Positions 36,845 to 44,918 of a stretch of 64,000 nt of DNA are shown here, piece by piece. Location: contig CAMYOJ010000011.1 of NCBI GenBank assembly GCA_947259985.1, positions 1-64,000 of the forward strand. The letters are read 5' to 3'. The notes below the pieces were generated by a model, which made no database searches, had not been told where the DNA came from, and was given only the letters and a program-made list of their open reading frames with translations. The position numbers and the translations under genes were made by a program. Position 1 is the first letter of the stretch. Each line of letters starts with the position of its first letter. The DNA comes from an uncultured Woeseiaceae bacterium. Its GTDB lineage: Bacteria; Pseudomonadota; Gammaproteobacteria; Steroidobacterales; Woeseiaceae.

Positions 36845-36856
36845 GGATGAGCGGCA

Positions 36857-37861
36857 ATGACTGAAGAACTGATGGTCACCGCGAGGGCGAACGAGCTTAT
36901 CGACCCGAGCCTGCACATCTGGACCTGGGAAGTCGCGATGTACCTGTTCCTGGGTGGGGTTACGGCTGGCATTATCATTTTCGTGGCCGTGGTCGCACTG
37001 CTCAAAAGGGACGAGCAGCTGCCTTACGCGAGCGACCGACTGGCGCTGCTGGCGCCGATCGTGCTGTCGCTCGGTATGACGACGCTGTTTCTCGACCTCG
37101 AGCACAAGCTGTTCACGTTCCGTTTCTACACGACGTTCCGCGTGCTCTCGCCGATGTCCTGGGGTGCCTGGATCCTGATCGTCATCTATCCTGTGTCAAT
37201 CCTGCAGATACTGGCAACGGTGCGGCGTGGTTATCCGCAGATGGCGGAGTACATCGATCGGTTGGCGGTAGGGAAAGCTATTGTGAGCTGGTGCCAGCGC
37301 AATAGACGCGAGATATCGCTCGTCGCGATCTTTGCCGGCGTCGGACTCGGCGTCTACACGGCGATCCTGCTGAGCGCTTTCAGTGCCAGGCCATTCTGGA
37401 ACACTGGTGTACTGGCGCCATTGTTCCTGGCATCCGGGCTGTCGACGGCTGCGGCCCTGGTCGCGCTGCTGACGCGCGATCATGGGGAGAGGGCCTGGTT
37501 CACGCGCGTCGACATCTACCTGATCGTCATCGAGCTGGCGCTGGTCGGACTGTTCATCATCAACCTGGCGACCGGATCGGCAGCCCAGATACAGGCACTG
37601 GAGTGCTGCATAATGGGCGGCTCCTACACGTTTGCGTTCTGGGTGCTGTTCGTCGGGATCGGATTGCTGGTTCCGCTGCTGCTCGAAATTCTGGAGGTAC
37701 GCGGGTTGGGTACGACGCTCGCCGTGGTGGCGGCGGTGCTGGTGCTATTTGGCGGCTATACGCTGCGCCACGTGATGATGGAAGTTGGACAGGAAAGTAC
37801 TTGGACTCAATACGACACGCAGTACAATACCGAGCTTTTGCAGAGACTGGAGCGGGAATGA
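36857..37861 (+). CDS. NrfD/PsrC membrane quinone subunit
   Basis: This 334-residue protein has eight or so membrane helices and the NrfD-family look: an N-terminal WTWEVAMYLFLGG segment, LDLEHKLFTFRF in the next part, and LRHVMMEVGQES near the end. The family exchanges electrons with the quinone pool and anchors the molybdenum-Fe-S pair. The stop overlaps the next ATG by 4 bases (ATGA), which joins the rhodanese-like lipoprotein to the same operon. Confidence 0.88.
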   Translation: MTEELMVTARANELIDPSLHIWTWEVAMYLFLGGVTAGIIIFVAVVALLKRDEQLPYASDRLALLAPIVLSLGMTTLFLDLEHKLFTFRFYTTFRVLSPMSWGAWILIVIYPVSILQILATVRRGYPQMAEYIDRLAVGKAIVSWCQRNRREISLVAIFAGVGLGVYTAILLSAFSARPFWNTGVLAPLFLASGLSTAAALVALLTRDHGERAWFTRVDIYLIVIELALVGLFIINLATGSAAQIQALECCIMGGSYTFAFWVLFVGIGLLVPLLLEILEVRGLGTTLAVVAAVLVLFGGYTLRHVMMEVGQESTWTQYDTQYNTELLQRLERE

Positions 37862-38478
37862 TTTCATCGATGAGACTTCTGGCCGTCGTCGCGTTGGCAG
37901 TCATCACAGTGGCCTGCGGGCGTTCTGGCGATGGCGTGCCATTTCACGACGTGGCGCAAGCCGCTGCACGCCAGGCCGATCGGGTCCAGGTCGAAGAACT
38001 GGCCGAGTGGCTGATCGAGGAGCGCCTGGATTTCGCGCTCATCGACGTGCGAGCCGCATCCGATTACGACAAGGGCCATATCGGTGAAGCGCGTAACCTG
38101 CCGATTGCCGAGTTGGTGACGGATGCATCGATGGCGAGCCTGCCCACCGATCGCAAGATCGTGGTCTATTCGAACGGCTCGGAAAACGGCGCCAAGGCCG
38201 CCACGCTGCTGCGCATCGCGGGTTTCAATGCCCATGTCCTCTCAGGTGGTTACAACGCCTGGCATGCGCGAATCCTGAATCCGGACATCACGGCCGAGGA
38301 ACTCGACGGCGAGAGCCTGCAGGTCTCTGCTCAGCGTGCCTTCGCGTGTTACTTCGTGGGCGATCGCGGCGAAGGAGCCGCCCGGCGCCCGCAGGCCGAA
38401 TTCGTACCGCCGGTCTTCGACGAGGACGCCTTTGAAGACGATGAGCCCTTGCCTCCGGCGGGCGAAGAGTCCTGCTGA
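37858..38478 (+). CDS. Rhodanese-like lipoprotein lacking the catalytic Cys
   Basis: This 206-residue protein begins with a lipoprotein signal (VITVACGRSGD). A rhodanese domain follows (about residues 38-145): DFALIDVRAASDYDKGHI, ARNLP, then VVYSNGSENGAKAA and LSGGYNAWH. The active loop normally starts with Cys after a hydrophobic strand; here the residue is Ser 105, so ordinary sulfur transfer through that residue is not possible. An acidic and Pro-rich C-terminal tail ends in Cys, and another Cys is in AFACYF. It may bind a sulfur chain or partner protein outside the inner membrane. It abuts the convergent cytochrome gene with no gap. Confidence 0.8.
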   Translation: MISSMRLLAVVALAVITVACGRSGDGVPFHDVAQAAARQADRVQVEELAEWLIEERLDFALIDVRAASDYDKGHIGEARNLPIAELVTDASMASLPTDRKIVVYSNGSENGAKAATLLRIAGFNAHVLSGGYNAWHARILNPDITAEELDGESLQVSAQRAFACYFVGDRGEGAARRPQAEFVPPVFDEDAFEDDEPLPPAGEESC

Positions 38479-39864
38479 CTAGTCGGTCGGCGCCCTGAGT
38501 ATCCTTTCGATCTCGGCTGCGTCGAGCGGCCGATGGCCTTCGCCGGTTTCGCCGGGTCCAGGTGGCCGAACGATCGAGGTCCACGCATCCGCAGGTAGTC
38601 CGTCCCGCAACAGCTCGCTCGCCGGCTCGAATTTTATCCCGTCGTCCGTTATCCGTAGCTCGCCTTGGCCGAGTCCCAGCGCCGCACTCGAGCTGTGACA
38701 GGACTCACAGGAACGCGACGGGCCCGTCGTATGCGGTGACAGGGGTGCGAAGCGGCGGACGAATTTTTCCTTGTCGAAGGTCGGGTGCGCGATCGTCATG
38801 ATCATGCCGGGCACGAATACATCGACCTGGCCGTACGCGTTCACGCCAAGCGGGGGCAGGTCGTTCCTTACGCCCCGGCGTTCGTCACTCCAGCGACCGG
38901 GCGTCATTCGGCGCTCAACGTGGTCCCACTGCTCGCCGTCTTCGTCGTATTCCATGTGGCAGCCGTAGCACTGCGGCGCCCACTGGCTGTGGCAGGCATT
39001 GCAGGTTAGTCTTTCGTGTGACTCGTCCTCGTGTTTGTCGTGACAGTCTGTGCAAGCGACGTCGACGGCATCGCGTTGGTGCACGGCTCCGGATGGGCTG
39101 CCCATAACGTCGTCCGCATCGTGGCAAGCGGTGCAACGCATGCCGGCAAGGTAGTGCACGTCCGCCGGCAGCTTCTCAACAGGCCTGCCGTCGGCAAGGC
39201 GCGACGCCGATTGGTCGACTTCGGCAAGTCCTGTGTAGCTCAGGGATATGCGCCCCGAACGCGAGTGACAACCGAAGCAACGACCGTCGGAAACATCGGC
39301 CGACAGGGCAGGGTGCTTGTTCGCCGGATACTCATTGATGTGGCATGCGGCGCAGCCGCCACCGCGATCGCGCGTAACGTCCAGCGCGTGTGAAGTTTTG
39401 GGTTGACCAAGGTGACAGCTCGCGCATTGCTTGCGCAGCATCGAGTCGGCCACGCTATGACCGAGCGACTGTAGATTGATGGTGTCCGCCGGGCCTGTCG
39501 CGCCGTCGATAACGGCGCGGGTCGTGTGTACGATGCCTCGACCCGTGTGCATCAGGCTATCCGTCACAGACGCAACTTTATCGGCGTGACAAACTCCGCA
39601 TGCGCGCTGCGCGTTCGCGAGTTCGCCCGGGAATGCGATCAGACCGGTATGCGCACTTTCTATGCTGCTATTTTCATTGTCTCCGGCGTGGCAGGTGACG
39701 CAGTTGTCTGCCGCGAAACCGTGAGACTCGCTGAATCCGGTCATTTCGCCCCCATGACAGGTAATGCATGTATTTACCGTGGCATGCGGCTGCGGTTCAC
39801 TGCCATGGCAGGGCAGCGAGAGCAGCGCGAGAGGAACGAGTAGTAATAGGGGGCGAGTGTGCAT
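38479..39864 (-). CDS. Secreted 11-haem c-type cytochrome
   Basis: This 461-residue protein has a signal peptide (LLLVPLALLSLPCHG) and eleven CxxCH motifs: CITCH, CVTCH, CGVCH, CASCH, CAACH, CFGCH, CTACH, CTDCH, CNACH, CYGCH and CESCH. The last lies alone after a 100-residue region without haem motifs. It would carry or exchange electrons in the periplasm or at the outer membrane. I do not recognise a defined family such as OTR, HAO or MtrA. The opposite orientation and shared 3' boundary with the Psr-like operon hint at a joint role in anaerobic respiration. Confidence 0.88.
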   Translation of the reverse strand: MHTRPLLLLVPLALLSLPCHGSEPQPHATVNTCITCHGGEMTGFSESHGFAADNCVTCHAGDNENSSIESAHTGLIAFPGELANAQRACGVCHADKVASVTDSLMHTGRGIVHTTRAVIDGATGPADTINLQSLGHSVADSMLRKQCASCHLGQPKTSHALDVTRDRGGGCAACHINEYPANKHPALSADVSDGRCFGCHSRSGRISLSYTGLAEVDQSASRLADGRPVEKLPADVHYLAGMRCTACHDADDVMGSPSGAVHQRDAVDVACTDCHDKHEDESHERLTCNACHSQWAPQCYGCHMEYDEDGEQWDHVERRMTPGRWSDERRGVRNDLPPLGVNAYGQVDVFVPGMIMTIAHPTFDKEKFVRRFAPLSPHTTGPSRSCESCHSSSAALGLGQGELRITDDGIKFEPASELLRDGLPADAWTSIVRPPGPGETGEGHRPLDAAEIERILRAPTD

Positions 39865-39899
39865 AGGGCAGCTACTGTGTTCTAGCGGGCGGCCTGGCG

Positions 39900-41660
39900 C
39901 TACTCGCGTACGCTGGCTATCCAGGCCTCGATGTGAGCGCGCAGCTGCGTGAGCGGTATCGTGCCGTTCTCGAGAACCCGGTCGTGAAACTCACGGATAT
40001 CGAAGCTGTCGCCGAGAGCCTGTTCCGCCTGCCGGCGAAGCGCGAATATCTCGAGCCCGCCTGAATCATAGGCAGTCAGCTGTCCCGGCAGGATCGCGAT
40101 ACGGTCGACCATTTCGTCGCCGCGCTCCTCTGCAAAGCGTCCCGATTCGATCATGTACCCGATCGCCTGCTCGCGGGTCCAGCCGAACAGGTGTATTCCC
40201 GGGTCGACGACCATGCCGCGGGCAGGCCAGGCGCGCCGCCTGATGGGACCGGACGTGGTTTCGTAAAGACCCATTTCTTCGGCCAGCGCCTCTGAATATC
40301 GTGCCCAGCCTTCACCCGGGCCGGAGAACCAGATGATCTGCGTAACGGGGTGAAGTCCCTCGACGGCCTGTCCGACCGCGACCTGCAGGTGGTGGCCTGG
40401 CCACGTTTCGTGAAAGGCGACCGCCTCCGCATTGCCTCGCGACTGCTTCTCGGGTTCGTGCAGGGGAATTCGATACTCGGCCGGGCGTTCGGCATTGCCG
40501 GGACGGTAATGCGCGGATCGACCCGTGCCTTCTTCGTGCTCGGCAAAGGGTACGACCTCGACAGCTTGCTCGGGCATGTTTCCAACCCACTTCGGCATCT
40601 CGGCCTCGGCCCGGCGCACCATTTCGCGTGAAAACTCGAGTAGCTGCTCTTTGCTATCGAAGCGGTCGGCTGGATCTGCCTTGACCCTGTCCATGATCTG
40701 CGTGAAGTCATCGAGTTCGTAGGCGGCTTTGCCAAGCTCGATGACTTTGGCCTTGTTGGCGGCCACGGTTTCTTGTCCCAGTTCAAAGACTTCTTTGCCG
40801 GAGCGGTCGAGCGTCGTATAGCCGCGCAGCGATGCTTCATAACACTCCAGCCCGTCCGGGTTTGCCGTTACGGACAGCTCTTCGCGCGCGCTTTCGATGT
40901 ACGTATTCGCCAGGTAGTCACGGTAGCGCTGCAGCGCAGGATAGATCTGGCCGGCAACCAGTGTGCGCGTTCTTTCGGCAAATGCCTCATCGTCGTCGCG
41001 CGTCGCGGGAGAGTAAAAAGGCGATCGCTCGATGTCGAGTGCCAGCAGTCCGTCCACCTGCTCGATGACGCGGCGAACGACGGATCTGGGCGCCGAGTAT
41101 CCGGCATCCAGGCCGCTCTCGAGGTTTTCGATTTCCTGGTTAACGTAGACAACGAAGCTCGACCAACGGGTGAGCGACTGCTGCCGCAGTTCGGGCGAGC
41201 CAACGGGCTGCAATTGTGCGATCTGCGTTGCGCCCAGGTGCCATCCCCCCATCTGGCTTACGTTCCACAGATCGGAACGGCACACGCGTTGCGCGACGGC
41301 GTCGCTCAGTGTCTGCGACAGATAGGCGTGCGTAATCCATTCCGGCTTTCCGACCAACACGCCGGCATCGACGGATTGCAGGCGCCCGAGCAGTTCGTCA
41401 ATGACGGCTTCGTCCGCGAGCCGGGCCGCCGGGCTGTTGTCCGTGATGCCGTCGTGGCGATCCAGTTCGATACCGGAGAAATAGGCGGTTTCGGGATACC
41501 GGCTTAACGTGAAATCGTAGTATTGATCGGCGACGCTGTTAACGATCGAGCCAGGGTCCGTCGATGGGGCATCGGCGACAGTCTGGTCCTCCGTACAGGC
41601 GGCAAGCCCGAGTGCGCATATGGCAGCAACGCAATAACGGGTGATTTCTGTACGTAGCAT
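39900..41660 (-). CDS. DUF885-family lipoprotein, probable metallopeptidase
   Basis: This 586-residue protein starts with a lipobox (LGLAACTED). The central HETWPGHHLQ motif is the zinc-binding signature typical of DUF885 proteins, and GEGWARYSEALAEEMGLY supplies a downstream Glu. The family consists of secreted or lipid-anchored helical metalloproteins related to M32-like peptidases, but substrates are mostly unknown. The ATG at 41660 has CAGGAGAT upstream. A strong terminator separates it from the damaged cold-shock gene upstream on the same strand. Confidence 0.85.
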   Translation of the reverse strand: MLRTEITRYCVAAICALGLAACTEDQTVADAPSTDPGSIVNSVADQYYDFTLSRYPETAYFSGIELDRHDGITDNSPAARLADEAVIDELLGRLQSVDAGVLVGKPEWITHAYLSQTLSDAVAQRVCRSDLWNVSQMGGWHLGATQIAQLQPVGSPELRQQSLTRWSSFVVYVNQEIENLESGLDAGYSAPRSVVRRVIEQVDGLLALDIERSPFYSPATRDDDEAFAERTRTLVAGQIYPALQRYRDYLANTYIESAREELSVTANPDGLECYEASLRGYTTLDRSGKEVFELGQETVAANKAKVIELGKAAYELDDFTQIMDRVKADPADRFDSKEQLLEFSREMVRRAEAEMPKWVGNMPEQAVEVVPFAEHEEGTGRSAHYRPGNAERPAEYRIPLHEPEKQSRGNAEAVAFHETWPGHHLQVAVGQAVEGLHPVTQIIWFSGPGEGWARYSEALAEEMGLYETTSGPIRRRAWPARGMVVDPGIHLFGWTREQAIGYMIESGRFAEERGDEMVDRIAILPGQLTAYDSGGLEIFALRRQAEQALGDSFDIREFHDRVLENGTIPLTQLRAHIEAWIASVRE

Positions 41661-41696
41661 CGATATCTCCTGGGCAGTGCCACCCAATATTGGCAC

Positions 41697-41728
41697 AAAA
41701 AAAAGGCGGGACCGCAAGGTCCCGCCTT
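41697..41728 (-). terminator. Intrinsic terminator after the cold-shock gene
   Basis: An 11-base stem (AAGGCGGGACC with GGTCCCGCCTT, loop GCAA) is followed in the minus direction by a run of eight T. It starts about 23 bases after the csp stop. This is a textbook rho-independent terminator. Confidence 0.92.
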
Positions 41729-41750
41729 CTTTATCTAAACCGTGAAAAGC

Positions 41751-41934
41751 TTAGAGAGGTACGATGTTCTCTGCCTGCGGGCCCTTCTGGCCCTGCGTTA
41801 CAGTGAACTCGACCTTCTGGCCTTCAGCGAGAGTCTTGAATCCGTCGCCCTGGATGAGGTCCTGATTCCTGCTCGATGAAGCCAAAGCCCTTGGCTTCGT
41901 TAAACCATTTAACGGTTCCGGTGGTAGTAGACAT
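41751..41934 (-). pseudogene. CspA-family cold-shock gene with 23-base deletion
   Basis: The first 26 codons match cold-shock proteins ([16 protein letters not shown]), and the last 34 codons do as well ([16 protein letters not shown], then [10 protein letters not shown]) before a TAA at 41751. Between GGACCT and ATCCAGG, near 41856, the expected DVFVHFSA is missing. The locus is 184 bases instead of the 207 needed for a 68-residue protein, a loss of 23 bases, and the reading frame breaks. The lost part is the RNP2 nucleic-acid-binding motif. As written, only a 36-residue product would be made. The strong promoter, long leader and terminator are intact, which makes a recent mutation or an assembly error likely. 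Confidence 0.88.
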
Positions 41935-42077
41935 AGTTTTTACCTAATTAAACAATAGAAATATGGCCCAAAAGGCCGGGTCGCGAGAAGAAATGTTGGT
42001 ACTCATGAAAAACAGGACGAGTTACTACTAGGGAACTTCGTAATGGAATACACAAATATCAGCCGATCGTTCTAGCT
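41935..42077 (-). other. Long 5' leader of the cold-shock gene
   Basis: If transcription starts just after the promoter at 42084-42111, the csp mRNA has an untranslated leader of about 140 bases. Long leaders that refold in the cold are characteristic of cspA-type mRNAs. A GGCC-CAAAA-GGCC hairpin lies at 41965-41977, about 30 bases before the start codon. No ORF of note is visible within it. Confidence 0.45.
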
Positions 42078-42083
42078 GAGGGC

Positions 42084-42111
42084 AGTATAGGCCTCAAATA
42101 TTACAAGTCAA
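42084..42111 (-). promoter_or_regulatory. Near-consensus sigma-70 promoter for the cold-shock gene
   Basis: On the minus strand TTGACT (-35, 42106-42111) and TATACT (-10, 42084-42089) are 16 bases apart. This is the best promoter-like sequence I see in the window and matches the strong expression expected for a cspA-type gene. Confidence 0.65.
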
Positions 42112-42208
42112 TGAAAGTTGTCACATATTACAGGGACTTGAGTCGCGTTTTTCCCGCCGCAGGCGTGTACTACAATGCCTGCCTGCTGTTCCTTCGCGAG
42201 TATATTTC

Positions 42209-43102
42209 ATGACCAGCCGACGAACATTCATCCGGGTCACGGGCGCCACGCTGTTTTCTTCCCTGGTTCCGCAGTTGGCCATTGCGGCGCAGCGTAAGTT
42301 GCCCAGGCGACGAATACCCGGCACCGACGAGAGCCTGCCCGTCGTGGCGCTGGGCAATTCGACCGCGTTCCGGGAAGGTGATTCTGACACGGCGCGCCGT
42401 CTCCTCGAGACCTTCTTCGATCATGGCGGCGGATACATCGATTGCAGTGGCGACGGTGCCTACCTCGTCGCAAGCCTGGCCAGGACGTTGGGCAAGAGTG
42501 AGCAGGCGTTCCTCGGCAGCTATTTCAACGGTGGCCGTCCTGGCGAATCCCTGGCGGCAGCCAGGCGCCTGCTGGCCACGAGAGGCCGTAAAACTCTGGA
42601 CCTCATGCATACCTACCCTGAGGACGGAGTTCCCAACTGGGATACGTTTCGAAAATGGAAGGACGACGGGCTGACACGCTATATCGGGCTGGCAAGACAC
42701 CAGGCCCGCTATTACGAATCCATGATGCAGGTCATGAAGACCGGCACCATGGATTTCCTGCAGGTGAACCTGTCTCCGCTCGAGACCGAATCCGAGCAGC
42801 GTATTTTGCCGATGGCCCGGGACAAGGGAGTCGCGGTCACGATCAATCGTCCGTTCATCAACGGCCGCTATTTTTCTATCGTGAAAGGGCGACCTTTGCC
42901 GGCGTGGGCCGTGGAATTTGACTGCACGAGCTGGGCGCAATTCTCGATCAAGTACATTCTTTCGCATCCGGCGGTGAACTGCGTGCTCACGGAGACTGCC
43001 AATCCTGAACACGTTCTCGACAATCTCGGCGGCGGGATGGGGCGCTTACCTGATGAGAAGACTCGCGAAAAGATGCGCGCACTCGTGCAGAGTTTTTCGT
43101 GA
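42209..43102 (+). CDS. Tat-exported aldo/keto-reductase-like protein
   Basis: This 297-residue protein has a Tat signal (SRRTFIRVTG, hydrophobic stretch to AIAA). The rest follows the aldo/keto reductase barrel: YIDCSGDGAY holds the Asp and Tyr of the catalytic tetrad, and LDLMHTYPED holds the His. The strand that normally carries the catalytic Lys reads AFLGSYFNGG, with no Lys at that place, so classical NADPH-dependent reduction is doubtful. A C-terminal NCVLTETANPEHVLDN matches the cofactor-proximal end. It stands alone, with YbjQ genes downstream after an 85-base gap. Confidence 0.8.
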   Translation: MTSRRTFIRVTGATLFSSLVPQLAIAAQRKLPRRRIPGTDESLPVVALGNSTAFREGDSDTARRLLETFFDHGGGYIDCSGDGAYLVASLARTLGKSEQAFLGSYFNGGRPGESLAAARRLLATRGRKTLDLMHTYPEDGVPNWDTFRKWKDDGLTRYIGLARHQARYYESMMQVMKTGTMDFLQVNLSPLETESEQRILPMARDKGVAVTINRPFINGRYFSIVKGRPLPAWAVEFDCTSWAQFSIKYILSHPAVNCVLTETANPEHVLDNLGGGMGRLPDEKTREKMRALVQSFS

Positions 43103-43187
43103 GTGACATGCGCCAACCCGACTCGCCTGAGTTTTGCAGTGTTAGTATTCGGGCATCACTGGTCGCATATCCCGATGGGGAGCATTC

Positions 43188-43526
43188 ATGGTCGTTAACA
43201 AAACATACTCGATAGCCATTAGTAACACCGAGAGTATCCCGGGACGCAAGATCGTCGAATTCTACGGCGTCGTTACAGGAAACACGGTGCGAGCCAAGCA
43301 TGTTGGACGTGACATCATGGCAGGCCTCAAGAACATCGTCGGCGGCGAACTCAAGGGCTACACCGAACTGTTGCAGGACTCTCGTATGGAGGCGACGGAA
43401 CGCATGATCGAGCAGGCGCAGTCGATGGGTGCCAATGCCGTTGTGAATGTCCGGTTTGCGACGAGTTCGATATCGCAGGGCGCAGCAGAGCTGTTCGCTT
43501 ACGGAACGGCCGTGCGCGTGGCCTGA
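43188..43526 (+). CDS. YbjQ-family protein, soluble
   Basis: This 112-residue protein belongs to the YbjQ family (heavy-metal-binding domain by database name). The start IPGRKIVEFYGVVTGNTVRAKHVGRDI and the helical SRMEATERMIEQAQSMGANAVVNVRF are the family core. It has no signal peptide and probably forms oligomers. GGGGAG precedes the ATG by about seven bases. The next gene begins one base after its stop and encodes a membrane-anchored relative, then an M48 peptidase, so this is a three-gene operon. Confidence 0.85.
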   Translation: MVVNKTYSIAISNTESIPGRKIVEFYGVVTGNTVRAKHVGRDIMAGLKNIVGGELKGYTELLQDSRMEATERMIEQAQSMGANAVVNVRFATSSISQGAAELFAYGTAVRVA

Positions 43527-43527
43527 C

Positions 43528-44022
43528 ATGGAAGACACGGTCAATAGCTTCTCCCTCTTTTTTAATTACGGTCTGCCGATACTGCTGCTTGTCTTCGCCT
43601 ATTTCATCGGCAACATGATCGAGAAAGGACATTTCCGGAATATTCGCAAGCGCGAAGACGCAGTGCATGGCTTCCCGGTCGTTTCCTTCGACACAATGCC
43701 CGAGGAATGGCGAGCCGGATCGTCGACGATGGTAACTGGAAGCATTGTCATTTCACTCGACTATTTCAAACGGGTTATTGCAGGGTTGCGCGGGCTGATT
43801 GGCGGGCGGATAAAGACTTACGAGCCACTCCTCGAGCGGGCGCGGCGCGAAGCCTTGTTGCGCATGACCGAGTCGGCAAAAGAGCAGGGCTATGACGCCG
43901 TCTTTAACGTGCGGCTCGAGACGTCGCGCCTCGCCAATGCGCGTCGCGACGGCAATGGCACAGCCGGTGTAGAAATGCTGGCATTCGGCACCGCCGTCAA
44001 GTTCGCGGGTCGGATCGGTTAG
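43528..44022 (+). CDS. YbjQ-family protein with N-terminal membrane anchor
   Basis: This 164-residue protein has one N-terminal membrane helix (about residues 10-30) and then a YbjQ domain with VTGSIVISLDYFKRVIAGLR, a segment ARREALLRMTESAKEQGYDAV and FGTAVKF at the end. It is a paralogue of the preceding gene with a membrane tether added. The ATG at 43528 comes one base after the previous stop. Paired soluble and anchored YbjQ proteins suggest a membrane-bound assembly. Confidence 0.8.
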   Translation: MEDTVNSFSLFFNYGLPILLLVFAYFIGNMIEKGHFRNIRKREDAVHGFPVVSFDTMPEEWRAGSSTMVTGSIVISLDYFKRVIAGLRGLIGGRIKTYEPLLERARREALLRMTESAKEQGYDAVFNVRLETSRLANARRDGNGTAGVEMLAFGTAVKFAGRIG

Positions 44023-44028
44023 TGCGCG

Positions 44029-44838
44029 TTGAAGTACATCGCGAAGAAACCGAAGGAAGGCATCAACGTCAGCGACGTTCATCCGCTCGTCGAAGCAGGC
44101 ACGCTGGTCGTCGGACTAACGGCTATTTTTATCGCCATTGTCCTGCTACTGGTCTTCCTGATCGAAGCCGCGCTGTATTTCGTGCCCGCTGAGACCGAGG
44201 CCGAACTGTTCGCGGACTGGCTTCCCGAAGACCTCGTTACGATCTCGCCGTCGGATGATCGCCTGTATGAGGCGCAGATGCTCGTCAATCGGCTGTCTGC
44301 GCACTGGGCCGACGCGCCGTACACTTTCCGTGTCGAGGTTGATGACTCCGACCTAGCCAATGCGATGGCTTTGCCGGGCGGGCTGATCATCGTCACCCAG
44401 GGCCTGCTCGATGAAGTCGAATCGGAAAACGAACTCGCGTTCGTGCTCGGGCACGAACTCGGGCATTTCAGAAACCGCGACCACCTGCGGGCGCTCGGTC
44501 GCGGCATCGTGCTGTCGTTATTTTTTGCCGTCGTTACGGGAAACGATGTAGCCGGAATTGGTATCAATGTTGCCGATGTTACGTTGCGTGGCTTCAATCG
44601 CGACCAGGAATCCGATGCCGATGAGTTCGGTCTGGCGGTCGTATACGCCGAATACGGTCATGTGGACGAGGCGTGGCGGCTGTTCGAACGCTGGGATGAG
44701 CAACGCAACGGCACGACCGGTATCGTCACCTACCTTGCGACACACCCGGACGCGGGCGATCGTGTCGAACAGCTCGAACGGCTGGCACAACGGCAACAGT
44801 GGCCGGCCGAAGGCGAGGTGATACCGCTCAAGTGGTAG
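44029..44838 (+). CDS. M48-family membrane metalloprotease
   Basis: This 269-residue protein has one membrane helix near residues 25-48, and then an M48 peptidase domain. The zinc motif is LGHELGHFRNRDH, and the third ligand Glu is in DQESDADEFG. MALPGGLIIVTQGLL is also typical. The likely start is TTG at 44029, six bases after the YbjQ gene. The stop overlaps the A-run of the opposite-strand terminator. It may control quality or processing of membrane proteins and is presumably co-expressed with the two YbjQ proteins. Confidence 0.85.
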   Translation: MKYIAKKPKEGINVSDVHPLVEAGTLVVGLTAIFIAIVLLLVFLIEAALYFVPAETEAELFADWLPEDLVTISPSDDRLYEAQMLVNRLSAHWADAPYTFRVEVDDSDLANAMALPGGLIIVTQGLLDEVESENELAFVLGHELGHFRNRDHLRALGRGIVLSLFFAVVTGNDVAGIGINVADVTLRGFNRDQESDADEFGLAVVYAEYGHVDEAWRLFERWDEQRNGTTGIVTYLATHPDAGDRVEQLERLAQRQQWPAEGEVIPLKW

Positions 44839-44870
44839 AAAAAAGCCCCGCTGCCAGGCGGCAGCGGGGC
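44839..44870 (-). terminator. Intrinsic terminator of the DUF4382 lipoprotein gene
   Basis: An 11-base stem (GCCCCGCTGCC with GGCAGCGGGGC, loop AGGC) followed on the minus strand by six T. It lies 49 bases after the stop at 44919. There is no T-run on the plus strand, so it probably ends only minus-strand transcription. Confidence 0.88.
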
Positions 44871-44918
44871 AGAGCCAATTGACAAGACGTGCGGGGGGAA
44901 CAGGGTCTTATCGTTGTT

